Made by a program: the position numbers and the translations under genes. From NCBI GenBank assembly GCA_037144255.1, contig JBAWXE010000016.1, forward strand, positions 1 to 35,942: a stretch of DNA of 35,942 nucleotides, read 5' to 3'. Shown piece by piece: positions 14,963-24,562 of this stretch; the first letter of the stretch is position 1; every line of letters begins with the position of its first letter. The notes beneath the pieces were generated by a model. The model searched no databases. It saw only the letters and a program-made list of their open reading frames with translations, and was not told the DNA's origin. The DNA is from JBAWXE01 sp037144255 (GTDB lineage Bacteria; Bacteroidota; Bacteroidia; Chitinophagales; Chitinophagaceae).

Positions 14963-15541
14963 CTATGCTTTTACTTTTTGTACAGCACCTATGTAGATGC
15001 TTTGTACCAATTGATAAGTACCGAACAATAATCCTGTACCTACTACATCAGCCATCAGAGATTTCTTAAAGAATGGGATAGCCATAATGAAGGTGGTTTG
15101 CAGACCTTGCAAACCCTTACCATAACCATAAAGATCTTTAGTACCAAACTCAATAGAGAACCACACACCGAAATTACTGAGTAGGAAGAATACTACAGAA
15201 CCTGCTACAGAGAAACCTAATATTTTAAGCGCGCGTGGCTGACCCATTTGAGCACCCAGTAAAGTAACTAATACTAAACCACCATATACGAACAGTTGTG
15301 ACATATCGTAGAAACCGGGTGTACTAGTGAATAACTGGAAGTACACATCGGCCAGTAACTGCCCCAGTATAGCAAACAGAAAAGCATAGCGTTTTTCCTT
15401 GATCACAGCACCGCTGAACAGCCCTATAGCTGCAATAGGTGCAAAGTTGTACCAATGCATTTCATTGCAGATAACACGGGTGATGGCTGCCACTGCAATA
15501 AGGCCTATAGCCATGATAATATTCGTTCTGTTATTTTTCAT
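14963..15541 (-). CDS. DUF6580-like membrane protein
   Basis: The frame runs on to 15682, but that extension overlaps the end of secA by 65 bases and has no good start; MKNNRTNII at 15541 gives a normal membrane-protein N terminus, so I place the start there (192 aa). Five or six membrane helices are visible, with conserved-looking segments MHWYNFAPIAAIGLFSGAVI, DVYFQLF, FLLSNFGVWFS and AIPFFKKSLMADVVGTGLLFG. These fit the DUF6580 family of Bacteroidota and some other phyla; the design recalls ECF-transporter S components, but this likeness is weak and no function is known. It lies 76 bases downstream of secA in the same direction, so it may be cotranscribed with it. Confidence 0.75.
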   Translation of the reverse strand: MKNNRTNIIMAIGLIAVAAITRVICNEMHWYNFAPIAAIGLFSGAVIKEKRYAFLFAILGQLLADVYFQLFTSTPGFYDMSQLFVYGGLVLVTLLGAQMGQPRALKILGFSVAGSVVFFLLSNFGVWFSIEFGTKDLYGYGKGLQGLQTTFIMAIPFFKKSLMADVVGTGLLFGTYQLVQSIYIGAVQKVKA

Positions 15542-15617
15542 TGTATGTTTATTCGTTAGCAAAAATAATAAAGAACTGCAAAATAGCTTACATACTTCAT
15601 TATAATATAGAAAATGT

Positions 15618-18600
15618 CTATTGCAGGCCTCTGCCGTGACAACTTTTATATTTCTTTCCGCTACCACATGGGCAAGGGTCATTACGTCCTATCTTAGGTC
15701 CGGCCTGTACAGGAGTGCGTTTTACGGCTGTATCCTGATTTTGGTCGTACATTTCTTCTTTCTCGTCCTCATCATCTCCAAAATTCTCATGTTCTGTGCG
15801 CATTTTGCTCATATCTGTACGCTGAGGTATAGATTGGGCTGCTTGCGGAGGAGTTTCCTGCATAGGAATACCTGCACGTATAAGGAATGATACAATATTG
15901 CGGTTAGTTTCCAGCAACATTTGTTTGAAGAGGTTGAAAGCCTCGAATTTGTATATCAGTAATGGGTCTTTCTGTTCGTAAGAGGCCATTTGTACTGAAT
16001 GACGCAGATCGTCCATGGCACGCAGATGGTCTTTCCAGGCATCATCTATCATACCCAGAGTGATGCTCTTCTCCAGTGTCTTGAATACGGTAGTACCATT
16101 ATTTTCTACAGCTTCTTTCAGGTTTACATATAACTGCATACCGCGTACACCATCGGTAAAAGGTATCACAATGTTCTCTACTCTGTCTCCATTCTCAGTA
16201 AATATCTGAGTAAGAGAAGGTAACATTTGTTCTGATATAGCAGTGGTCTTACGATTGTAGAAATCCTTAACGTGATGATACAATTTATCTCCTATCACAT
16301 TCAGATCACCTTTAGCAAATTCTTCTTCACTTACTTCCGGTTCTATGGCCAGATGCTTGATAGCTTCTATGCGGAAAGCCTGATAGTCACGATTCTCCTG
16401 AAATTGTAATGCAATGTCAGAACATACATCGAACATAGCGTTGTCTAAGTCAATAGACAGACGATCGCCAAACAATGCGTGGTTACGACGTTTATAAATA
16501 ACATCACGTTGTGCGTTCATTACATCATCATACTCCAACAAACGCTTACGTATACCAAAGTTGTTTTCTTCTACTTTTCTCTGAGCACGTTCTATAGATT
16601 TGGTGATCATGCCATGTTGCAATACCTCACCATCTTTGTGCCCCATTTTATCCATTAGCGAAGCAATACGCTCAGAACCGAATAGACGCATCAGATCATC
16701 TTCCAGAGATACGAAGAACTGAGAAGTTCCCGGATCTCCCTGACGACCTGCACGACCACGTAACTGACGATCTACACGACGGCTTTCGTGGCGTTCTGTA
16801 CCAATGATGGCCAAACCACCTGCGTCCTTCACTCCCGGGCCTAGTTTGATATCCGTACCACGACCTGCCATATTGGTGGCAATGGTAACAGCACCCGATA
16901 GACCTGCTTCTTGTACTATTTGCGCCTCACGTGCATGTTGCTTGGCGTTCAATACATTGTGAGGAATCTTCTTTTGCTGTAGCATACGGCTCAGCAATTC
17001 AGATACTTCTACCGATGTAGTACCTACCAGTGTAGGTCGACCCATACTACGTAGTGCCTCTATCTCATCTATTACAGCTTTATATTTTTCACGTTTGGTC
17101 TTGTAAACCAGATCTTGCTGATCTTTACGAGATATATTCACATTGGTAGGTATTGCTACCACGTCCAATTTGTAGATCTCCCAGAACTCACCAGCTTCTG
17201 TTTCAGCTGTACCGGTCATACCGGCCAGCTTATGATACATACGGAAGTAATTTTGCAAAGTAACAGTAGCAAAAGTTTGTGTAGCGGCTTCTACTTGTAC
17301 ATTTTCCTTTGCTTCAATAGCTTGGTGTAGTCCATCGCTATATCGGCGTCCGTCTAGAATACGACCGGTTTGTTCATCTACTATTTTCACTTTGCCATCC
17401 ATTACTACATACTCCACATCTTTATCAAATAGGGTATATGCTTTCAGTAATTGTTGTACAGAGTGTATACGATCTGCCTTGATAGAATATTCTTGCAGCA
17501 GGGCATCTTTACGTTGTAATTTTTCTTCAGAGCTTACATCTAGGTTCTCTATTTCCGTAAGTCCGGTAGCAATATCAGGTAATATAAAGAAGTGTGGGTC
17601 TTCGCCTGATTGTGTGATCATTGCCAGACCTTTTTCTGTAAGGTCTACGTTGTTGTTCTTTTCATCTATAGCAAAGTACAATTCCACATCTACCTTAGGC
17701 ATATTGCGTTGTTGCTCGCCTATATAGTAGTTCTCTGATTTTTGTAATATCTGACGATTACCTTCTTCACTCAGGAATTTGATGAGGGCAGTATTCTTAG
17801 GCAAACCACGGTATGCACGATATAAGAATAGACCACCGGCATCTTTATCCATTTTGCCATCAGCTATTAGTTTTTTCGCTTCTGTAAGACTTTGGTTAGT
17901 AATACGTTTTTGAGCTTCAATTAGTTTTTCAATACGTGGTTTCAGTATGTGAAACTGTTGTTCATCGCCACGGGGCACAGGGCCTGATATGATGAGTGGT
18001 GTACGTGCATCATCTATCAATACACTATCTACCTCATCCACCATTGCATAGTGGTGTTTGCGTTGCACCATTTCATCAGGGTGCTGCACCATGTTATCGC
18101 GCAGATAATCGAAACCAAATTCGTTGTTGGTACCATAAATGATATCTGCCATGTACGCATTGCGGCGTTGAGCAGTATTAGGTTGGTGTTTATCTATACA
18201 ATCTACTCTCAATCCCAGCCATTCGAATATTGGGCCATTCCACTCTTGGTCACGACGGGCCAGATAGTCATTCACAGTTACTATATGTACCCCTTCACCT
18301 GGTAGTGCATTGAGGTAAGCAGGTAGGGTAGAAACAAGTGTTTTACCTTCACCCGTTGCCATTTCTGATATTTTACCTTCATGCAGTACAATACCTCCTA
18401 TCAACTGCACATCATAATGCAGCATGTTCCAGTTTACAGTATTACCTGCCGCTTCCCATGAGTTACGATAGATAGCTTTGTCGCCATCTATACGAATATG
18501 GTCTCTTTCTATGGCCAGATCTCTATCCAGCTGGGTTGCAGTAGTTACTATTTCAGGGTTTTCTTTGAAACGGCGGGCAGTTTCCTTTACTACAGCAAAA

Positions 18601-18935
18601 GCCTCAGGAAGTATTTGTTCCAGTATGCTTTCTATCTGTTCGTCACGTTTTTTGATCAGTTTGTCCACTTCCTCATATACTGCTTCTCTCGATTGCAGTT
18701 CTACCTCGTGGTGGCTGTCAGCTTCGGCCTTTTTGGCTATGATCTCAGCATCTACGTCCTTCAGGTGCTCGCGTATACGCTGGCGGAACTCCTGGGTCTT
18801 ATTACGCAATTCGTCGTGCGATAAGGATTGGAGGCCTTTATATATGCGATTAATTTCTGTAACAATAGGCTGAATACGCTTTACATCTTTATCAGACTTG
18901 CTACCACCAAACAATTTTGAAAGAAAACCGATCAT
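15618..18935 (-). CDS. secA: Preprotein translocase ATPase SecA
   Basis: A 1105-aa SecA, longer than the ~900 aa of Escherichia coli, as usual in Bacteroidota, with extra sequence in the N-terminal 110 residues and in NBD1 (about 340-470). Visible parts: Walker A ATGEGKTL (193-200), MVDEVDSVLIDDART, the preprotein cross-linking region, NBD2 with ATNMAGRGTDI and RQLRGRAGRQGDPG, helical wing and scaffold, and a C-terminal zinc site C1088, C1090, C1099, H1100 (CPCGSGKKYKSCH) that in other SecA proteins binds SecB and lipids. It drives Sec-dependent export through SecYEG and is needed before T9SS export. The start MIGFLSKLFGGSK is typical. Monocistronic or with the DUF6580-like gene downstream. 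Confidence 0.97.
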   Translation of the reverse strand: MIGFLSKLFGGSKSDKDVKRIQPIVTEINRIYKGLQSLSHDELRNKTQEFRQRIREHLKDVDAEIIAKKAEADSHHEVELQSREAVYEEVDKLIKKRDEQIESILEQILPEAFAVVKETARRFKENPEIVTTATQLDRDLAIERDHIRIDGDKAIYRNSWEAAGNTVNWNMLHYDVQLIGGIVLHEGKISEMATGEGKTLVSTLPAYLNALPGEGVHIVTVNDYLARRDQEWNGPIFEWLGLRVDCIDKHQPNTAQRRNAYMADIIYGTNNEFGFDYLRDNMVQHPDEMVQRKHHYAMVDEVDSVLIDDARTPLIISGPVPRGDEQQFHILKPRIEKLIEAQKRITNQSLTEAKKLIADGKMDKDAGGLFLYRAYRGLPKNTALIKFLSEEGNRQILQKSENYYIGEQQRNMPKVDVELYFAIDEKNNNVDLTEKGLAMITQSGEDPHFFILPDIATGLTEIENLDVSSEEKLQRKDALLQEYSIKADRIHSVQQLLKAYTLFDKDVEYVVMDGKVKIVDEQTGRILDGRRYSDGLHQAIEAKENVQVEAATQTFATVTLQNYFRMYHKLAGMTGTAETEAGEFWEIYKLDVVAIPTNVNISRKDQQDLVYKTKREKYKAVIDEIEALRSMGRPTLVGTTSVEVSELLSRMLQQKKIPHNVLNAKQHAREAQIVQEAGLSGAVTIATNMAGRGTDIKLGPGVKDAGGLAIIGTERHESRRVDRQLRGRAGRQGDPGTSQFFVSLEDDLMRLFGSERIASLMDKMGHKDGEVLQHGMITKSIERAQRKVEENNFGIRKRLLEYDDVMNAQRDVIYKRRNHALFGDRLSIDLDNAMFDVCSDIALQFQENRDYQAFRIEAIKHLAIEPEVSEEEFAKGDLNVIGDKLYHHVKDFYNRKTTAISEQMLPSLTQIFTENGDRVENIVIPFTDGVRGMQLYVNLKEAVENNGTTVFKTLEKSITLGMIDDAWKDHLRAMDDLRHSVQMASYEQKDPLLIYKFEAFNLFKQMLLETNRNIVSFLIRAGIPMQETPPQAAQSIPQRTDMSKMRTEHENFGDDEDEKEEMYDQNQDTAVKRTPVQAGPKIGRNDPCPCGSGKKYKSCHGRGLQ

Positions 18936-19158
18936 TATAATGTGCTATTTTTAAAGTAATATTTATTGATTATGTATAGAAATAAGTTATAATTGATAGG
19001 TCTATACACTTATGTACCTTTAAACTATCAAAAGTTGTGCAAATTTTTAAAACTGACAGCCTGACATTTAAGGGGTTCAAAACTACGCCAAATGCTGCAT
19101 TTGACCAAGGATAAACATATGACAATAATATTTTTCAATTTTTTTTTATTGCAAATGC

Positions 19159-19190
19159 TTGCAGGAGAGTGAAATTTTTATGTATTTTGG
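19159..19190 (+). promoter_or_regulatory. Candidate promoter of the three-repeat secreted protein
   Basis: TTG at 19159-19161, 21-base spacer, then TATTTTGG (19183-19190), which fits TAnnTTTG in seven of eight positions. It lies 27 bases before the ATG at 19218. Confidence 0.4.
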
Positions 19191-19217
19191 AAACAATTTC
19201 AAAAAAGGCGCTCAATT

Positions 19218-19760
19218 ATGAAAAAAAGCTTCGTCCTCATTACGGCTATATTAGCTTCGGTTTTACTTACTTCGAATACAAGTTATGCTCAAAAGCAAGA
19301 ACTGGTGAGAGTATTCCGTTGGTTTAATCCAGAGGATAAAAACTACGTTACTGTAGCAGAGAATGAATATCAGGAAGGTCAACTCCTCAATTGGAAATGG
19401 AATGATAAAACTCCAATATTTGTTGCATACCGCAATCCGGGTCCGGATCGTGTTGCTGTAAATAGCTGGTTCAATCCGGTTACCAAAGATTATGCTAGTG
19501 TTGCTGAAGATGAATACACTGACGATGCTATGTTGAAAATGGGTTATACCCAAAAACATCTTCAGTTCTATGCTTTGACTCGTCGTGGTCCTAACACAGT
19601 TCCTGTTTATCGTTGGTATGTACCTAAGACCAATGACTGGGTTACTGTACCTGAAGAAGGTAACACTGATGTTTACATCAAGAAAGGTTACACACGTAAA
19701 ACTTTCCAATTCTACGGTATCAAACGTTCTAGCGACGTTAAGATCTACGATCAACTGTAA
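19218..19760 (+). CDS. Secreted protein with three DUF5648-like repeats
   Basis: A 180-aa protein: signal peptide residues 1-24 (KKSFVLITAILASVLLTSNTSYA), then three repeats of about 43-48 residues at 32-73, 81-123 and 130-170. Each has the frame x-R/S-W-F/Y-x-P-x-x-x-D/N-x-x-x-V, an acidic turn, G-Y-T-x-K (absent in the first), and F-x-A/G/L ending in a basic residue. Examples are FRWFNPEDKNYVTV, NSWFNPVTKDYASV and YRWYVPKTNDWVTV. The pattern resembles the DUF5648 repeat (YRWYNPxTGDHFYT), which is thought to form a beta-trefoil-like unit; three units would just make one trefoil. This is inference. No T9SS or lipobox signal: it probably stays in the periplasm. CGT and GGT codons are frequent, suggesting high expression. 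Promoter upstream, strong terminator downstream. Confidence 0.8.
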   Translation: MKKSFVLITAILASVLLTSNTSYAQKQELVRVFRWFNPEDKNYVTVAENEYQEGQLLNWKWNDKTPIFVAYRNPGPDRVAVNSWFNPVTKDYASVAEDEYTDDAMLKMGYTQKHLQFYALTRRGPNTVPVYRWYVPKTNDWVTVPEEGNTDVYIKKGYTRKTFQFYGIKRSSDVKIYDQL

Positions 19761-19785
19761 TCTGTTTTAATAAAATATTATTTTG

Positions 19786-19817
19786 AAACGCCCCGAAATA
19801 TTTCGGGGCGTTTTTCT
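19786..19817 (+). terminator. Intrinsic terminator
   Basis: Perfect inverted repeat AACGCCCCGAAAT / ATTTCGGGGCGTT with a T-run, 26 bases after the stop of the three-repeat gene. It may also act on the opposite strand for the membrane protein gene that ends at 19864. Confidence 0.9.
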
Positions 19818-19863
19818 TTTGTATCAGTTTAATTGATAGTTTCTTGATCTGTTATTGTATTTT

Positions 19864-21510
19864 TTATTTGCTAGGTCTGGTATAGAAACCTTCTTTAAGA
19901 GTACCCCCTATCAGATGTATATTATTTGCCGGAGTATACATGGCAGGTATTTCATCCCAGTTGAACTGTGCCATTTGTTCGTTGAATAAGTAGAAACTTT
20001 GACCATCTATAACAGTAGTACTATGTGGGCAATGAGGATATTTTTCGGGCAACATAAAATTGAACGTAATGCCATTGCTACGATGGGTAGACGGGTTCAC
20101 TACCAGAGGTTTCAGATGGGCATATAGTTTCACAGCTACCAATATCTGAGCCACGCAGGCCAGATATGCCACCACTATGGGGATCCTGAATCTTACCTTG
20201 ATCAATACCACAACCAGTATGAAATATATATAGCCCGCTGCAAATCTGAAGTCAGGTGCAGATACCAGTACAATCACATACCCTGCAAATGCAGTAAGTA
20301 TCGCTAGTCCTTTGTACAAATCTCCTTGTTCCTTTTTTAGACTTTTTAGCAGGGCAAAAAGAAACAATACCGAAGGTGCAAACAGCATCAGCTTATCGGG
20401 TGTCCTTAGTTTTACAAGGAAAAGTTTGTATCGCGTTAAAGCATCTAGTTGCTTTACCGTATCTAGGTCCATGCCCAGCCAACGTCCGAATGGCGCATAT
20501 TGTATGCCTACCATTTCATGTGCTGCAATGGCATCAGGTACTTTCCATATAGGATGTAGCGCATTAATATTTATATATGGATATACAATGTAACCTGAAA
20601 TTAAGTAATTACTAGCCAACCATGGCAGTACTATTACACAAGCAATGATACATATTGGCAGTAAGTACTTTTTAGTTGCCTTAAAGTCTATGAATATAGA
20701 TAAACCTAAAAGCACCAATATGGCTACAGACAATTTGATGGTAATAAGAAAAATTACAGTAATGCCCACTAATGCTAACATGGATGAGTGACTATTTTTT
20801 GCTCTAAAAAAATACACTTCATACAGCAGCAGGAAGGTCCAAAAAATGCTCACATAATCTGCAGATGGGTCTATGACATGATAAACAAATACTACAGGGA
20901 AGAATAAGAAAATGATAGCTAGTACAGATAGGGTCTTAACACTTTCATCACTCATTCTGATAGCTCTTTCATTCAGGAAGAAGCATAATATCCACAACAG
21001 AAAGAATCCGTTAATGATATTGAGTGGTTGGTTTAATAGCCCCTTGAAATTGTATATAGCATCAAACAAGTGCCAGTTAGAATCGAATGCCAGCCTACCA
21101 TGCAGGTTGCCCAGCCCTTTTACAATACCATAATCATTCAGCCAGGCAATAAAAGATGAGTGGTACAATGCCTCATCATAACTAATAGATTGTTGTGAAC
21201 AGAAAAAGCCAATAATGATCAATGCTATTGCAAGCAGTAGTTTATTGTTTTTTATAAAGTTGGGGATAAAGCCATCTTTACCATTCCTTACAGATGCTAT
21301 CGTCATTTGCAATATGCCTATCTGAAATATCCAGGATACAGTTATGAACAGACTCAATACTCTGCCTATAGCTGTAATGCTAATGATACCAATGCCTATG
21401 TAATGGAATTGATTATCAAAACTTACTTTCAATAGCTTCTCACTCACCAGCTTTCCTGTATAGAAACAGGTAATGAAAGTGTATATAAAAAACACAATAG
21501 CTATCAGCAT
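19864..21510 (-). CDS. Polytopic membrane protein, LIC_10190-like
   Basis: A 548-aa protein with about twelve membrane helices, beginning right at the N terminus, and a soluble C-terminal part of about 75 residues (PLVVNPSTHRSNG to the end). The segment after the third helix, YDEALYHSSFIAWLNDYG, then VKGLGNLHGRLAFDSNWHLF, is the mark I associate with the LIC_10190 family (named from Leptospira); an acidic residue pair in an early loop and the multi-helix design recall GT-C fold glycosyltransferases, where such a loop Asp/Glu is catalytic. A role in adding sugars to lipid or protein carriers is therefore possible but not shown. It follows the RlmI-type gene by 51 bases in the same direction; a 7-bp hairpin (21533-21550) lies between them. 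Confidence 0.75.
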   Translation of the reverse strand: MLIAIVFFIYTFITCFYTGKLVSEKLLKVSFDNQFHYIGIGIISITAIGRVLSLFITVSWIFQIGILQMTIASVRNGKDGFIPNFIKNNKLLLAIALIIIGFFCSQQSISYDEALYHSSFIAWLNDYGIVKGLGNLHGRLAFDSNWHLFDAIYNFKGLLNQPLNIINGFFLLWILCFFLNERAIRMSDESVKTLSVLAIIFLFFPVVFVYHVIDPSADYVSIFWTFLLLYEVYFFRAKNSHSSMLALVGITVIFLITIKLSVAILVLLGLSIFIDFKATKKYLLPICIIACVIVLPWLASNYLISGYIVYPYININALHPIWKVPDAIAAHEMVGIQYAPFGRWLGMDLDTVKQLDALTRYKLFLVKLRTPDKLMLFAPSVLFLFALLKSLKKEQGDLYKGLAILTAFAGYVIVLVSAPDFRFAAGYIYFILVVVLIKVRFRIPIVVAYLACVAQILVAVKLYAHLKPLVVNPSTHRSNGITFNFMLPEKYPHCPHSTTVIDGQSFYLFNEQMAQFNWDEIPAMYTPANNIHLIGGTLKEGFYTRPSK

Positions 21511-21532
21511 GAAATCAATTTGTCAGATAAAA

Positions 21533-21550
21533 GTATCTAATAGTAGATAC
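21533..21550. repeat. Short perfect inverted repeat between genes
   Basis: GTATCTA / TAGATAC with a 4-base loop in the 51-base gap between the RlmI-type gene and the membrane protein gene. No T-run next to it. Could be a weak mRNA hairpin; arms of this length can occur by chance in AT-rich DNA. Confidence 0.35.
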
Positions 21551-21561
21551 ACTCACAATCA

Positions 21562-22734
21562 TTACAATACCTGCACTATCAAAAACTTCAGATATTGGGT
21601 AGTTGGTACATGCCATAATATAGGGTGGTCACTTGCCTGTGTTTGCCAGGTCACCTGCCTCAGTTTCCTTTTCGCATCCTTTGCCGCCATATCTATAGTT
21701 TGCAGGAACATTTCAGGTGGTACCAGATTGGTACAAGAGGCTGTTACCAGAAAACCTCCGGGTCTTACCAGCTTCATCCCTCTCAAGTTGATCTCCTTAT
21801 AACCGGTAATAGCTTTCTGTATGTTCTCGCGGCTTTTAGTAAATGCCGGGGGGTCCAGCATCACTACATCATATTTTTTACCTTCTTTCACATTTTGTTT
21901 CAGCCAGTCAAAGGCATTCACTGCCTCGAATTTGCATATATCCTCAAATCCATTCAACTCAGCATTACGTCTTGCTGTGCCTACTGCATTCTCAGATATG
22001 TCCAACCCGAGTACACTTTTAGCGCCATAATGGGCAGCATGCATAGAGAAGGTGCCTGTATAGCAGAATGCTTCTAACACATCTGCACCTTGTACTATGT
22101 GTTGTATGGCGCGTCTGTTGTCCTGTTGATCCAAAAAATAACCTGTTTTTTGGCCATTTTCTATATCTACATGAAATTTCAGACCGTTTTCATTCAAAAT
22201 GATATTGGTATCGAATGGGGCTGACAAAAAGCCTTTGATCTGTGGCAGTCCTTCCAGCTCTCTTACCGACACATCATTACGTTCATATATGCCCTTAGGG
22301 TTGAATATTTGCTGTAGGGCACTTACTATCGCCCCTTTCCATCTATCTATACCTAAGGCCAGTGTCTGTATGACAAAATAGTCATTGAATTTATCTATGA
22401 TCAGTGCCGGCAATTGGTCAGCTTCTCCAAAAATGAGCCTGCAATTTTCTACATAACCTATTTGTTGCCTGTATTTCCATGCCTCGGCTATTCTTTTATA
22501 GAAAAATTGCTCATCTATTACTTCCTCTTTGATACGACTTACCAAACGTATGCGTATCAGTGATGCTGGGTTGATATACCCCTTACCTATAAAAGAACCG
22601 TTATAAGAGTATACCTCTACCATATCTCCCGGCTCATAACTGCCCTCACTGTCTCCCAATTCATTAGAGAATATCCATGGGTGTCCGTTGATCACCCTTT
22701 CACCTATTTTTTTCCTTAAGAAGAATTTTGCCAT
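21562..22734 (-). CDS. RlmI-type 23S rRNA cytosine-C5 methyltransferase
   Basis: A 390-aa class I SAM methyltransferase with the RlmI/YccW layout: N-terminal PUA domain (about 1-75, KIGERVINGHPWIFSNEL), a central RNA-binding linker, then the catalytic domain from about 185. Motifs seen: KTGYFLDQQDNR (196-207), VLEAFCYTGTFS with the SAM loop, GLDISENAV, VMLDPPAF (motif IV, 291-298) and TASCTNL with C334, the position of the conserved Cys. RlmI methylates C1962 of E. coli 23S rRNA at carbon 5 using S-adenosylmethionine; the target here is assumed by family. Cytoplasmic. The gene starts a two-gene unit with the LIC_10190-like gene; divergent from recN with 93 bases between. Confidence 0.92.
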   Translation of the reverse strand: MAKFFLRKKIGERVINGHPWIFSNELGDSEGSYEPGDMVEVYSYNGSFIGKGYINPASLIRIRLVSRIKEEVIDEQFFYKRIAEAWKYRQQIGYVENCRLIFGEADQLPALIIDKFNDYFVIQTLALGIDRWKGAIVSALQQIFNPKGIYERNDVSVRELEGLPQIKGFLSAPFDTNIILNENGLKFHVDIENGQKTGYFLDQQDNRRAIQHIVQGADVLEAFCYTGTFSMHAAHYGAKSVLGLDISENAVGTARRNAELNGFEDICKFEAVNAFDWLKQNVKEGKKYDVVMLDPPAFTKSRENIQKAITGYKEINLRGMKLVRPGGFLVTASCTNLVPPEMFLQTIDMAAKDAKRKLRQVTWQTQASDHPILWHVPTTQYLKFLIVQVL

Positions 22735-22777
22735 TCTGCAAAAATATAGATTACTGAACGTTAGTTATCCTCTTTTC

Positions 22778-22809
22778 TTGGTCTTACCACCGAATCTTAA
22801 TTATTTTTG
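22778..22809 (+). promoter_or_regulatory. Promoter of recN
   Basis: TTG at 22778-22780, 21-base spacer, then TATTTTTG at 22802-22809, an exact TAnnTTTG. It lies 18 bases before the ATG at 22828, giving a very short leader. No SOS-type box was recognised. Confidence 0.55.
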
Positions 22810-22827
22810 TAAGGATTCGAAGATCGT

Positions 22828-24489
22828 ATGCTGCAGAAACTGTTTATTAGAAATTACGCTATTATTGACCACCTGATCCTGGAGCCCGATGCTCATTTGA
22901 ATACAGTTACGGGTGAGACTGGAGCCGGTAAAAGTATTATTGTAGGTGCCCTTTCCCTTATTTTAGGAGAAAGAGCTGATACCTCAGTTTTGATCAATAA
23001 GGATGAAAAATGTGTGGTAGAGGGGCATTTTGATATTACTAACAATGATTCTTTCAGAAAAGCACTTGTAGAGGAAGAACTGGATGATGATACACAGTGC
23101 ATCATTCGCAGAGAGATAAGCAATAGTGGCAAATCAAGGGCCTTTATCAATGATACCCCTGTTACCCTGGCTACTCTTAATAAGCTCACTCCTTTGCTGG
23201 TAGATATGCATCAGCAATTTGATCATTTGGCTTTAGAGGATGATCATTTTCAGATAGACGTATTGGATGCGGTAGCTCAAAATGCAACACTTCGCAAGTC
23301 TTACGAACTGCTGTTCACACAACATAAAAAGATCAGTCAACAACTAGCTCATCATCTTCAGCAACAATCACAGTGGCAAAAGGAATCAGATTACAAACAG
23401 TTCTTACTGGACGAATTGCTACAACTGAGTTTTAAGGAAGATGAACTGGAACTTGCCGAACAACAACTCAAACAACTGACCCATGCAGAGCGCATATTAA
23501 GTGTACTGCAATTGGGTAGAACAATAATGGAAGAAGGGGAACAGCCACTGCTTAATGAGCTCAAAAGGGTCACTCAGCAATTGCAAGGCATTAGCGATGT
23601 AATGCCCGATGTTACTCCTTTGCAAGAACGTATTACTTCTGCCTGGGCAGAATTGAAAGATGTAGTAGGGGAGCTGGAGTCTTTGGAAGGCAAAGTGAAT
23701 CTGGATGCAGGTCTTATGCAAGAGCTGCAAGACCGTATAGATATAGGGTACAAATTGCTCAAAAAGCATGGGGTACAAACTACCAACGATTTACTCACTT
23801 TACAGCAACAATTAGAAACAGAACTGAAGGCCACTCTCGATCTGAATGACACCATAGATAAACTCAATAAGGAAAAAGAATCGGTATATAATTTATTATT
23901 TGCAGAAGCTTCTAAGCTTAGCGAACAAAGAAAAAAGACTGCCCCTCAAATAGCCAAGAAGGTAACAAGTTTATTAGCATTGGTGGGCATGCCTAATGCT
24001 CGTTTCGATATCTTGATACGATCCATCAAAGAACCCCTACTTTCAGGTATGGATGATGTGCAGTTTGTACTGGATGCTAATAAGAGCGACCAATTTCAGC
24101 CTATACACAAAGTAGCTTCTGGTGGTGAGATGAGTCGTATTATGCTATGTATCAAGTCACTTACTGCCAAGGCTATGCATCTGCCTACGCTTATTTTCGA
24201 TGAGGTAGATACAGGTATCTCAGGCGAGGCTGCTCGTCAGGTAGGCGAGTTGTTGAAAGATCTATCTAGTTATCATCAGGTCATCTGCATTACACATCAG
24301 CCTCAGGTAGCAGCCAAAGGTTCCAGGCATTTTTATGTGTTCAAGGAAGCAGGTGCCAATGGTCGTATCACTACTCAGGTACGGTTACTCAAACAAGATG
24401 AACGTGTACTGGCCATTGCCAGAATGATAGGTGGCGAAAAGCCTAGCGATGCCGCTATGCAGAATGCCCGCGAATTGGTAGAACTATAA
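22828..24489 (+). CDS. recN: DNA repair protein RecN
   Basis: A 553-aa SMC-like ATPase of normal RecN length. Walker A GETGAGKS is at 29-36, the Q-loop region MHQQFDHLAL near 130, two long coiled-coil arms from about 155 to 370 (Leu/Gln/Glu-rich heptads), then the ABC signature ASGGEMSRI near 430 and Walker B LIFDEVDTGISGEAA near 455, with a final ITHQPQVAA switch. RecN helps hold sister or broken DNA together in double-strand break repair with RecA. All ATPase motifs are intact. Its own promoter and a strong terminator flank it; it stands alone. Confidence 0.96.
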   Translation: MLQKLFIRNYAIIDHLILEPDAHLNTVTGETGAGKSIIVGALSLILGERADTSVLINKDEKCVVEGHFDITNNDSFRKALVEEELDDDTQCIIRREISNSGKSRAFINDTPVTLATLNKLTPLLVDMHQQFDHLALEDDHFQIDVLDAVAQNATLRKSYELLFTQHKKISQQLAHHLQQQSQWQKESDYKQFLLDELLQLSFKEDELELAEQQLKQLTHAERILSVLQLGRTIMEEGEQPLLNELKRVTQQLQGISDVMPDVTPLQERITSAWAELKDVVGELESLEGKVNLDAGLMQELQDRIDIGYKLLKKHGVQTTNDLLTLQQQLETELKATLDLNDTIDKLNKEKESVYNLLFAEASKLSEQRKKTAPQIAKKVTSLLALVGMPNARFDILIRSIKEPLLSGMDDVQFVLDANKSDQFQPIHKVASGGEMSRIMLCIKSLTAKAMHLPTLIFDEVDTGISGEAARQVGELLKDLSSYHQVICITHQPQVAAKGSRHFYVFKEAGANGRITTQVRLLKQDERVLAIARMIGGEKPSDAAMQNARELVEL

Positions 24490-24510
24490 TGATATCTAAG
24501 AATTAAGTGC

Positions 24511-24546
24511 ATAAAAAAGAGGCTGAATATTCAGCCTCTTTTTTTA
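24511..24546. terminator. Bidirectional intrinsic terminator
   Basis: Inverted repeat AAAAAAGAGGCTGAAT / ATTCAGCCTCTTTTTT between the convergent recN and Asp-box protein genes, with A- and T-runs on the two sides. Confidence 0.92.
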
Positions 24547-24562
24547 TAAAACCGTATTTATT

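Noticed and set aside
15542..15682. N-terminal extension of the DUF6580-like protein into secA
   Set aside because: It overlaps the end of secA and translates the zinc-site region in another frame; the Met at 15541 gives a proper membrane protein start.
18973..19008. Inverted repeat TGTATAGA / TCTATACA upstream of secA
   Set aside because: Arms of 8 bp with a 20-base spacer are expected by chance many times in AT-rich DNA of this length, and no promoter box sits on it.
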